Under the pieces are notes generated by a model that was given only the letters and a program-made list of their open reading frames with translations, was not told the DNA's origin and ran no database searches. Shown here in pieces: positions 32,650-44,600 of a DNA stretch of 64,000 bases. Position 1 is the stretch's first letter. The number at the start of each line of letters is the position of its first letter. The translations under genes were made by a program, and so were the position numbers. This DNA comes from Enterococcus innesii (lineage in GTDB: Bacteria > Bacillota > Bacilli > Lactobacillales > Enterococcaceae), in the NCBI GenBank assembly GCA_018982785.1, contig JAHHEN010000005.1, forward strand, positions 347,255-411,254. Reading direction: 5' to 3'.

Positions 32650-33105
32650 ATGAAGAAGCTAATTGAAGTCATAATACCTCTTGTTTTGCTGGTAGGAGGT
32701 ATCTTTTTTTTGAAAGAAAACTTAACAAGCAACGAAACACCGACTACAGAATCTAGAGCCCCTGACGCTGAAACAACTCCTAAGTTAGAATTGAAAGCTG
32801 TCGTTTTGCGAACTGAAGACTCTCTGGAAGCAGGTGATCAAGAATCTATCTATCAAGGTGAATTTCCCTACTATAATATGGATACCACCAAAACCTATAC
32901 GTTTTCGCTTCACTTCGTAACAAGTTCTGGTGAAGCGCTGCTTGATCAAAATAAGGAACCACTTATTGCATCAAGAGAGATGAAACTAGTTACTCAGAAG
33001 GGAAAAATCGTCTTTTTTTTAGAAGCCAATGATTTGATGAGAGAATATCTTTTGGAACTAGACGACGTCATGATTCGTGCTAAATTAGAAAGCATTGCTG
33101 ATTAA
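32650..33105 (+). CDS. Membrane-anchored extracytoplasmic protein upstream of secA2
   Basis: A 151-residue protein with an N-terminal signal anchor (KKLIEVIIPLVLLVGGIFFL) and then an exported, Thr/Glu-rich linker and a beta-rich domain (LEAGDQESIYQGEFPYYNMD). No lipobox Cys follows the helix. The ATG at 32650 has AAGAAGGA 6 bases ahead. The frame is open to 32467, and a TTG at 32521 with AAGGAG could add 43 residues of cytoplasmic sequence. It precedes secA2 by about 40 bp on the same strand. I do not recognise it; an accessory translocon subunit is possible. Confidence 0.7.
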   Translation: MKKLIEVIIPLVLLVGGIFFLKENLTSNETPTTESRAPDAETTPKLELKAVVLRTEDSLEAGDQESIYQGEFPYYNMDTTKTYTFSLHFVTSSGEALLDQNKEPLIASREMKLVTQKGKIVFFLEANDLMREYLLELDDVMIRAKLESIAD

Positions 33106-33146
33106 GGCATAAGCAATATAAGTTTTTGAAAGGAGGATCAATAAAA

Positions 33147-35515
33147 ATGAAAGATAAAAAGTTTCGCAAGTATATTCGGTTAGCGAGAAAAGTTCAAAGT
33201 CTCGCGGAAAACTATCGACATTTGTCAGATCAGGAATTGCAAATGCAAACCATTCATTTTCGACAACAACTCGAACAGGGCAAAAAACTAGAGAGTTTAC
33301 TCCCGCAAGCCTATGCTGTAGTTGTCGAAGCAGACCGTCGTGTCCTAGGAATGGAGCCTTATTTTGTTCAAATTCTTGGTGCAATTGCTCTTTTTTACGG
33401 TAATGTTGCTGAAATGAAAACTGGAGAAGGAAAAACATTGACCGCAACCATGCCGATGTATTTACATGGCCTGGGAGGCAAAGGCAATTTTTTGATTACT
33501 TCTAATACGTATTTAGCTTTGCGAGATATTGAAGAAACAGGAAAAGTCTATCGTTTTCTAGGACTATCCGTAGCTGTAGGTGTTCCTGAACATGAAGATG
33601 AAGGAGAAGAAATCGATAAAGAGGTGGTCTATGCAGCAGACATTGTCTACACTACGCATAGCGCACTGGGCTTTGACTATTTGTTTGACAACTTGGCTGT
33701 TTCTCCAGACGAACAATACGTCACCCACTTCAATTATGTACTGATAGATGAAATCGATGCAATATTACTTGATATGGCGCAAACACCATTGATCATTTCA
33801 GGAGCACCCAAAGTTCAGTCGAACTTTTTTACGTTATCTGATTGGTTTGTGAAAAGCTTGATTGAAGGTAAAGACTTTATGAGAAGTGAAAACAAACGTC
33901 ATGCTTGGTTTACAGAAGCAGGCATAAAAAAAGCCGAAGACTACTTAGGCGTTGAAACTATTCTTTCAGAAAAATGGAAAAATCTTTATCGTCATTTAGT
34001 CATTGCCTTACGGGCCAATTATCTCTTACACTTAAACAAAGATTATGTTGTGGAAGACAATGAGATTCTTTTACTTGATGAAGCAAATGGACGGAAATTG
34101 ATTGGAACAAAACTACAAGCTGGTCTCCATCAAGCAATCGAAGCGAAAGAAGGTGTAGAAATCACCACAGAGAGCCGATCCATGGGCTCCATCACCTACC
34201 AAAATCTATTCCGAAAATTTAAAATTTTATCTGGAATGACTGGTACTGCCAAAACAGACGCCGACGAATTTCGAGAAACGTACGATATTGACGTAATCGA
34301 AATTCCGACAAATAAACCCATTCGCCGAAAAGATCATCAGGATCTGGTCTATGTGACCAATCAGTCGAAAATCATGGCTTCTTTAGAAGCAGTAAGAAAT
34401 GCTTTGACGCAAGAACGCCCCGTATTGATTGAGACAGGATCAGTCTCAATGTCGACGTTATACTCCCTGATTCTCTTAAAGCATCGAATCCCTCATAATC
34501 TTTTAAACGCTACAACAGCGACCAAGGAATCCTGGATCATCTCAGAAGCTGGTAAAAAAGGTGCCGTAACTGTGGCTACTTCAATGGCTGGGCGTGGTAC
34601 AGATATTAAACTTGAACAAGACGCGAGGGAAAATGGTGGTCTATTAGTAGTAGGAACTGAGCGGATGACCAGTGACCGAATTGACAATCAGCTTCGGGGC
34701 CGCTCTGGACGTCAAGGAGATCCGGGTGACAGTATTTTCTATGTATCTATGGAAGACAAAATCGTGGTTGAAAGTGCACCCAAATGGGCCGCCGACGAAC
34801 GAAAATTATTAACTGAACTAGAAGAATTATCCAATGATCTCACTCCCTAAAAAAGAAAAAATACAATAAACTAATCAATCAGTCTCAAAGCAATCGCAAA
34901 AATCAAGAAATTGCCGGACGTCAAACAACGCTTGAATTTGACTCAATCATTACCATTCAAAGAGACAAAATGTACAGCATGAGAAACAGAATTATGACAG
35001 GCACTCCGGTTGAATTAGAAAATATCATTAATCAATGCATAGAAGAAGCAATCAATCAGCTCATCACTAAAAAAGAGAACCTAAATAAACAAACGATCCT
35101 TGATTTTATCTTTAATAATTTGGACTATAATTTTGATGTTTTTGAAATCGAGAAACTAGATAAATTTAATAAGCGAACGGTCAAAAAATTTTTATTGGAT
35201 CTGATTTCAGAGCGTTTGATTCACATTCATCAATTTATGCCAGATAGTTTCCAACAGCTGTTTTTCAAGCGAATCATTCTTTTAAAAGCCTTAGATACTC
35301 TTTGGATCGAACAATCAGACAACCTGCAACAATTGAAAACAGTCATCAATGGGCGAAACTGGGGACAACATCGTCCCATCTATGAATTTCAAGTAGAAGC
35401 ACATCGTTCATTTACTGAAATGCGTGAAGCCATTTATCTAGAAGCAGTCAGAAATTTATTATTATCCGAGTTGGTAAAAACAGAAGATGGTTCATTCGAT
35501 GTTGAATTTCCATAA
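33147..35515 (+). CDS. secA2: Accessory Sec motor ATPase SecA2 (frameshifted here)
   Basis: ATPase that drives export of the SRR adhesin. It has Walker A (EMKTGEGKTLTATMPMYLHG, about residue 95), DEAD-box region VLIDEIDAILLD, GTDIKL and GRSGRQGDPGDS. It lacks the C-terminal zinc-binding Cys cluster of housekeeping SecA, as SecA2 usually does. One C is missing at 34845-34847. Restoring it joins LSNDLTP to LKKKKYNKLINQ and gives 789 residues, the normal size. The ATG at 33147 follows AGGAGG. It is divergent from secY2, unlike in streptococci where it lies in the same run. Confidence 0.93.
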
Positions 35516-35529
35516 CCAACCATAGCCAA

Positions 35530-35574
35530 TAAAAAAGCATCACAGTTAGTTTGCCTAACTGTGATGCTTTTTTA
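35530..35574. terminator. Bidirectional terminator after secA2
   Basis: A 12-base GC-containing stem (GCATCACAGTTA / TAACTGTGATGC) flanked by A6 on the left and T6 on the right. It can end secA2 on the plus strand and any minus-strand read-through of the adhesin gene. Confidence 0.9.
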
Positions 35575-35603
35575 TTTAATAGAAGTACTTTTATCATTTT
35601 AGA

Positions 35604-35629
35604 AGAGCTAGGAAATTTATCCTAGCTCT
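35604..35629 (-). terminator. Terminator hairpin of the SRR adhesin gene
   Basis: Perfect 10-base stem AGAGCTAGGA / TCCTAGCTCT with a six-base loop, 22 bp after the adhesin stop. The minus-strand tail is TCTAAAATG, so it may work together with the stronger hairpin at 35530. Confidence 0.65.
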
Positions 35630-35650
35630 TCACAAACCAAAACTAACGGG

Positions 35651-38600
35651 TTACTCTGTTTCACGCTTTGCTTCATCTTTTTTCTTTTTCATTAAAGCAA
35701 TAGCAGCTAACAGCGTGGCAATTCCAGCAAGAGACATTTGAATACCACTTGCATCAGATTCGCCAGTCTTAGGAAGAGTAGAACCAGATGCACTGGTCGT
35801 ACGACCCCCTACTCCAGTGTTGCCAATTGGCGTTACTGTATTTCCATTCACTCCGTTGTTCTGATTAGAACTTGATGGTGTTGAAGTAGAGCCGCTGATA
35901 GACTCACTTGCCGAAAGTGAATGATCTTGGCTAGTTGATTGTGATTGCAGCTCTGATAGACTCTCAGACAAGCTATTGCTGTGATATTCACTGACGATAT
36001 CAGAGTTGATATCACTTGTACTTGTACTTAGCGAAGCAGATTCACTTACGCTGGTACTTTCGCTGATTGATTCACTAGCGCTCATGGAAACTGAATCTCG
36101 ATCAGAGGCACTAAAGCTTTCACTCTGACTAGCCGAGTTGCTAGCACTCAGACTATCGCTTGCTGACCCAGAATCACTTGATTCGGCGCTAAGTGATACT
36201 GAATCACGTTCACTATCACTGATGCTGGTGCTTTCGCTAGCTGATTCACTCACACTTAGGCTTTCGCTTGTTGAAGTCGAATCACTTACACTTGCACTAT
36301 TTGACATTGAATCACGTTCACTATCGCTGATGCTGGTGCTTTCGCTAGCTGATTCACTCACACTTAGGCTTTCGCTCGTTGAAGTCGAATCACTTACACT
36401 TGCACTATCAGACATTGAACCACGTTCACTGTCACTAATGCTGGTACTTTCGCTAACAGATTCACTCACACTTAGGCTTTCGCTCGTTGAAGTCGAATCA
36501 CTTACACTTGCACTATCAGACATTGAACCACGTTCACTGTCACTAATGCTGGTACTTTCGCTAACAGATTCACTCACACTTGTACTGTCACTTGTTGAAG
36601 TCGAATCACTTACACTTGCACTATCAGACATTGAACCACGTTCACTGTCACTAATACTGGTACTTTCACTAGCTGATTCGCTCATACTTGTACTGTCACT
36701 TTGACTGATTGATGTGCTTTCACTTGCAAAAATCGACTCACTTGTACTGAAGCTGCGACTTTCTTCCGTAGAAATACTTGCACTTTCAGACTCAGAATCG
36801 CGAATGCTAGAACTGTTGCTTGTGCTTTCAGAAGCGGAGGCTTGATCGCTCGTACTCATAGATTGACTCAAACTTGTACTGTCACTTGAACTAACCGATT
36901 CGGAATCTCGGACACTTTCACTTGTACTAATGCTTTCGCTAATGGAGGTTGATTCGCTAGGTGTAACTTCCGTACTATTCCGCTCGCTTTCGCTAGTACT
37001 GATGCTGACGCTAACTGATTCACTGGTGCTAGAGCTTTGTGAATCACTTGTCGAAGCACTCACACTTTGAGATTCAATCACTTCTTGTTTTTCCCTAAGC
37101 GATGTGCTGATTGATGCCGATTCGCTTAGACTTGTACTAGTAGATTGTGAAATGCTGGTGCTCTCACTAGCACTTGCTGAGACAGAATCATTTGTACTTG
37201 TACTGTCACTGGTTGAAAGGCTAGAACTGTTCGATCTTGAATATAGATCGCTTAAGCTATCACTTGCACTATCGCTATTGCTGAGTGATGTGCTTGCACT
37301 ATCACTCATACTGAAACTACGTGATTCGCTGGCACTTTCAGATCTAGATAGTAAATCACTTAGACTCGCGCTTAAACTTAAGCTGTTACTTACGCTCGTG
37401 CTGCCGCTATAGCTTAGGCTATCACTTCTAGATTCACTTGCACTCTCTGATCTAGAAAGTAAATCACTTACACTCGTACTAGAACTTAAGCTGTCACTGG
37501 TTGATGTGCTCATGCTATTGCTTACACTATCACTCCGTGATTCGCTCGCACTGCTAGATTGAGAGTTCATTTCGCTTAAACTTAAGCTAGAGCTGTTGCT
37601 GCCACTCAACGAAGTACTTGTGCTTTGGCTCAAGCTATTGCTCCGTGATTCACTGGCACTGGTTGAACGAGATAGTAATTCGCTCAAGCTAGTACTGCTA
37701 CTTTCACTCGTACTAATTGATGTGCTGCTGCTATAGCTTAGGCTATCACTCCGTGACTCGCTGGCACTGACTGATTGAGATAATTGTTCACTTAGACTTG
37801 TACTTGAACTCAAACTCGTGCTAGCTGAAGTACTTTGACTGAAACTATTACTTAGGCTATTACTTAAACTAATACCTTCGGAAAGTGAGTCACTTGTCAA
37901 TTGGCTCAAGCTATTACTCAAACTGTAGCTGTTGCTCGCACTAGTTGACGATGAATCACTTAATGAACTGCTAGTACTTGTGCTCAGACTTAGACTCGCA
38001 GAAGTACTACTACTGTAGCTTTGACTTTCACTTGCTAGTGATCTGCTTTCTGAAAGACTATCGCTATTGCTCAAGCTAGCACTGATTGACGATGAGTCGC
38101 TCATTGATGTACTGATACTCAAGCTTTCACTCATACTTTCAGAAGCACTATTACTAATACTTGTACCATCGCTAGTACTTGTACTTATGCTTGCTGAGGT
38201 GCTGCTACTGTAGCTAGTACTGTCACTAGTACTTAGACTAATACTTGCTGAGGTACTGCTGCTAAAACTTTCACTCATACTTGATCGTGAATCACTAATT
38301 GACGTACTCAAACTATTCGATTCACTGTTACTGATGCTTGTACTAATTGAAGCAGAGTCACTAACCGAAGTACTGACACTAGTACTCATGCTCAAGCTGG
38401 CTGAAGTACTGCTGCTATAGCTTTGACTTTCACTAGTCCGTGAATCGCTCACACACGTACTAATGCTTGTTGATTCACTATTACTTGTACTTGTGCTACC
38501 GCTGTAGCTTGCAGAGTCGCTTGCACTTTGTGACATTAAACCACTAGTACTCAATGATGATGAATCACTTAGTGAAGTACTAATACTTGCTGACTCACTG

Positions 38601-41600
38601 TTACTAATACTTGTACTTACTGATAATGAGTCACTCAATGACGTACTCGTACTTGTTGACTCACTGTTGCTTACACTTGTGCTGCCACTAAAGCTTGTAG
38701 AATCGCTCGCACTTTGTGATACTGAGATACTTGTGCTCAATGACGAAGAGTCACTGATCGACGTACTCAAGCTTGTTGATTCACTGTTACTGATGCTTGT
38801 ACTTACAGACATTGAATCGCTAATTGAGGCACTTGTACTTGTCGAATCACTATCACTCACACTGGTACTTAACGATGATGAATCACTGATCGATGCGCTC
38901 AGGCTTGCTGATTCGCTGTTACTGATACTTGTACTTACAGACATTGAATCACTGATCGACGTGCTTGTACTTGTCGAGTCACTGTTGCTTACACTTGTAC
39001 TTAACGATGATGAATCACTGATTGATGTGCTTGTACTTGCTGATTCACTGTTACTGATACTTGTACTTAGCGATGATGAATCACTTAATGACGCACTTAC
39101 GCTTGTGGACTCGCTACTGCTAACACTTGTGCTACCACTAAAGCTTGCTGAATCACTCGCACTTAAGGATGCCGAAACACTTGTACTCAATGATGATGAA
39201 TCACTGATTGATGTGCTTGTACTTGCTGATTCACTGTTACTGATGCTTGTACTTACAGACAATGAATCGCTGATCGACGTACTTGCACTTGTCGAGTCAC
39301 TGTTGCTTACACTTGTACTTAGCGATGATGAATCACTTAATGACGTACTTACACTTGTGGACTCACTGTTGCTTACACTTGTGCTGCCACTGAAGCTTGC
39401 AGAATCACTCGCACTTAAGGATGCCGAAATACTTGTACTCAATGATAGTGAATCACTGATTGATGTGCTTGTACTTGCTGATTCACTGTTACTGATGCTT
39501 GTACTTACTGATAATGAATCGCTGATCGACGTGCTCGTACTTGTGGAATCACTGTTGCTTACACTTGTGCTACCACTAAAGCTTGTAGAATCGCTCGCAC
39601 TTAGGGATGATGAAATACTTGTACTCAATGATAGTGAATCACTGATCGACGTACTTGTACTTGCTGATTCACTGTTACTGATGCTTGTACTTACTGATAA
39701 TGAATCGCTGATCGACGTGCTCGTACTTGTGGACTCACTGTTGCTTACACTTGTGCTACCACTAAAGCTTGTAGAATCGCTCGCACTTAGGGATGATGAA
39801 ATACTTGTACTCAATGATAGTGAATCACTGATCGACGTACTTGTACTTGCTGATTCACTGTTACTGATGCTTGTACTTACTGATAATGAATCGCTGATCG
39901 ACGTGCTCGTACTTGTGGACTCACTGTTGCTTACACTTGTGCTACCACTAAAGCTTGTAGAATCGCTCGCACTTAGGGATGTTGAAATACTTGTACTCAA
40001 TGATAGTGAATCACTGATCGACGTACTTGTACTTGTTGACTCACTATTACTTACACTTGTGCTACCACTGAAGCTTGCAGAATCACTCGCACTTAGGGAT
40101 GTCGAAATGCTTGTGCTCAATGATGATGAATCACTGACTGATGTGCTTGTACTTGCTGATTCACTGTTACTGATGCTTGTACTTACTGATAATGAATCGC
40201 AAATCGACGTGCTCGTACTTGTGGACTCACTGTTGCTTACACTTGTGCTACCACTAAAGCTTGCAGAATCACTCGCACTTAGGGATGTTGAAATGCTTGC
40301 ACTTTGTGATGATGAGTCACTGATCGATGTGCTCAAACTTGTCGACTCACTAATGCTTGTAGAGGTTGATTCACTACTTGACGTACTTGTACTTGTCGAC
40401 TCACTGTTGCTTACACTTGTGCTACCACTAAAGCTTGCAGAATCACTCGCACTTAGAGATGTCGAAACTTAAGGATGCCGAAACTTGTACTCAATGATGA
40501 TGAATCACTGACTGATGTGCTTGTACTTGCTGATTCACTGTTACTGATGCTTGTACTTACTGATAATGAATCGCTAATCGACGTGCTCGTACTTGTGACT
40601 CACTGTTGCTTACACTTGTGCTACCACTAAAGCTTGTAGAATCGCTGCACTTAGGGATGCTGAAATCACAATGATAATGAATCACTGATTGATGTGCTTG
40701 TACTTGCTGATTCACTGTTACTGATGCTTGTACTTATAGACAATGAATCGCTAATCGACTTGCTCGTACTTGTGGAATCACTGTTACTTACACTTGTGCT
40801 ACCACTAAACTTACTTGTACTCAATGATAATGAATCACTGATTGATGTGAAGCTTGTCGACTCACACTTAGGGATGCTCACTGACGTACTTGCGCTTGTG
40901 GAAACACTTGTACTCATCATGATAAATGAATCACTGATCGATGTGCTCAAACTTGTCGACTCACTAATGCTTGTAGAGGTTGATTCACTACTTGACGTAC
41001 TTGTACTTGTCGACTCACTGTTGCTTACACTTGTGCTACCACTGAAGCTTGCAGAATCACTCGCACTTAAGGATGCCGAAATGCTTGTACTCAATGATGA
41101 TGAATCACTGACTGATGTGCTCAGGCTTGATTCACTGTTACTGAATCAGACAGGGATGAATCGCTGATAATGACGTGCTTGTACTTGTCGACTCACTGTT
41201 GCTTAACTTGTGCTGGACCACTAAAGCTTGCAGAATCACTCGCACTTAAGGATGTCGAAATACTTGTACTCAATGATGATGAATCACTGATTGATGTACT
41301 TGCTTGCACTTGTACTGAAAGTGAATTACTTGATTCACAGATATACTTTTCGCTCACTTGTACTGCCGCTATAACTTGCAGAATCACTCGCACTTAGAGA
41401 TGTCGAAATGCTTGTGCTCAATGATGATGAATCACTGATCGAGGTGCTCTTGTTGATTCACTATTACTGATGCTTGTACTTACCGATAATGAATCGCTAA
41501 TGGATGTGCTAGTACTTGTTGACTCACTGTTACTTGAAGATGTTGATTCGCTCACTGACGTACTTACACTTGTGGACTCGCTGTTACTTACGCTCGTACT

Positions 41601-44600
41601 GCCGCTGAAGCTTGCAGAATCACTCGCACTTAGTGATGTCGAAATACTTGTACTCAATGATGCAGAATCGCTGATCGACGTACTTGCACTTGTTGACTCA
41701 CTAATACTTACTGAAAGTGAATTACTTGCAGATATACTTTCGCTTGTAGAATCGCTATTACTTACACTCGTACTGCCGCTATAACTTGCAGAGTCACTTG
41801 CACTTAGAGATGTCGAAATGCTTGTGCTCAATGATGATGAATCACTGATCGAGGTGCTCAGGCTTGTTGATTCACTATTACTGATGCTTGTACTTACCGA
41901 TAATGAATCGCTAATGGATGTGCTAGTACTTGTTGACTCACTGATACTTGTAGATGTTGATTCGCTCACTGACGTACTTTCGCTTGTGGAGTCACTGTTA
42001 CTTACACTTGTACTACCACTGTAACTTGCAGAGTCACTTACACTTAGGGATGTCGAAATGCTTGTACTCAATGATGATGAATCACTGATTGACGTACTTG
42101 CACTTGTTGACTCACTAATACTTACCGAAAGTGAATTACTTGCAGATATGCTTTCGCTTGTCGAATCGCTATTACTTACGCTCGTACTGCCGCTATAACT
42201 TGCAGAGTCACTTGCACTTAATGATGTCGAAATGCTGGCACTCAATGAGGAAGAATCGCTGATTGACGTACTTGCACTTGTTGACTCACTATTACTTACT
42301 GAAAGTGAATTACTTGCAGATATGCTTTCGCTTGTCGAATCGCTATTACTTACGCTCGTACTGCTGCTATAACTTGCAGAGTCACTTGCACTTAGTGAGG
42401 TCGAAATGCTGGCACTCAATGAGGAGGAATCACTAAGTGAGGTACTCAAGCTCATTGACTCACTGTTACTTAACGATAATGAATCGCTAACTGATGTGCT
42501 GGTACTTATCGACTCACTAACACTTGTAGATGTTGATTCGCTCACTGACGTACTTGCGCTTGTGGAATCGCTGTTGCTCACACTTGTGCTGCCACTGAAG
42601 CTTGCTGATTCGCTAGTAGACTCACTATTGCTCAATGACATCGACGTACTAATTGAATTTGAGATCGAGTCTGATTCCGATAAACTTTCTGATAAACTCA
42701 TGCTGGTACTCAATGAATCAGAAATAGATTCGCTGAAACTAATGCTCTCACTAAGCGAAGAAGAATCAGATTCACTAATTGCGACAGACAATGATTCTGA
42801 TGCTGAAATACTTTCTGATACTGAATCACTCTCTGACAATGATAGTGAAGTGGATTCACTGAGTGATTGCGAGAGTGAAACTGATACTGACTCAGATAAA
42901 GATAAGCTTTCAGAATCACTTGTACTGTTGCTCAATGATCCAGAAACAGAGGCACTAAAGCTAGAACTATCACTTTCTGAATCTGACTCAGAAACACTAG
43001 CTGATATGGATAACGATTCTGATGCAGAAAGGCTTTCTGACATTGAATCACTATCCGACAGTGAAATAGATGTTGAAATACTTTCAGATAGGGATTCTGA
43101 TAAAGATTCTGAATCACTAATCGAAATTGAAAGAGACATTGATTCACTTTCTGAGATAGAGGTCGATGACGAGCCACTCTCTGAGTCCGACACTGAAATA
43201 GATTCACTTATTGAAAGAGACGCTGATTCTGAGTCACTCAATGAAATCGAAACCGATTCTGAATCACTTAAAGAAGATGAAGTAGAGACTGATGTTGATA
43301 ATGATTCAGATGTCGAATCATTCATATCAGATTCACTTTCTGAAATCGACGATGACAATGAATCACTCTCTGATTCTGATACTGAAACAGATTCACTCGT
43401 TGATGTAGACATAGATTCTGAATCACTGACAGAGATCGATTCTGATAAAGAGTCACTTTCTGAAATCGATTGAGAAAGAGAAACACTTTCTGATTCTGAA
43501 GTAGAAGTAATAATGGATTCAGATAATGATTCACTTCCCGAAACAGACTCTGAGGTAGACAATGATACTGGATCTTGCTCATAATTGACCGTGAACATCT
43601 GAGGTGAAGAATCCATTTGAGATGCTCCATTGCTAGTAGTGTCAAAAGTTTGATTGGCAGCCAAAGCTTCCGCTAATGTATTGTAGACTACTCCATCTGG
43701 TCCAGTAACCGTATAAATATATCCATTTCTCTCTAAATCTGCATCTGTTACACCAAGAGTAATACTTTCGTTTGAAACGCCAGAAGTACCATATTTTCCA
43801 ACAGTGACTGTTCCCGGGATTTGCTCAAATGCTTCCCCTGTAGCCGGATCTGAGGCCGGTTGGTTATTCCCAACGACACCGACTTCTTGATAAGATGGAT
43901 AGAGAGTGATCGTAATAAACTGTTGATCACTATCTGTCGTACTACCATTATTGCTAGTATTATCAAAAACAAATGTCCCTGTTTGATCTGCATAATAGCC
44001 GGTTTGAGTGAGGTAATCCGCAATTAAATCCGTATAACTTATTTCTTGTCCGGTCGTCCCATTGATGGCAACTGTGCCAGTTTGGTTCTGTAATGGACGA
44101 CCATCTGAATTAACAAATGTTACGTTGACTGTTTGTGTATCTGCTACAACATAAATAGTGGTTAGACTCGCACCTGTTCCTACTGTTGTAGATCCAGGCT
44201 GGACGTTGTCATTTAATACTGCACCTGTTGCATAATAGTAACCAGGAGGTAAATTCGTCGAAGTATAGTAACTATTGGTCCAATCGATAACATTTCCATA
44301 GTTTGCAGGAATTCTATCTGTTCCTGAAGCTTCGGTACCAGCATTCATGTACTCAGAAGAGATCACTTGACCTGTCTTAACGTCAACATATTGGTACTGA
44401 ACCGAATTATTGGCAACACCGTATACATAAATATTATAGGTATAATTGGTGTTTTCCATCGGAACGATCGCAACTGTCGCTTGTCCATAACTATCCCCAT
44501 TATCAGCATCAGTCGTACTATCTCCACCACTTTGGCCATCATTTTTCGCAGAACTAGCGACTTGGGTACCAATCGCCCACATGTAATTATCAGGCATTAA

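Noticed and set aside
38667..40472. 601-codon plus-strand frame opposite the adhesin repeat, and similar ones at 36138-36704 and 42406-43473
   Set aside because: These are mirror frames of Ser codons in the repeat. They read as monotonous Leu/Asp/Ser-rich strings, lack ribosome sites and follow the repeat exactly.
35880..43575. CRISPR-like short repeats
   Set aside because: No constant repeat with unique spacers; the periodicity is that of Ser-x codon pairs.
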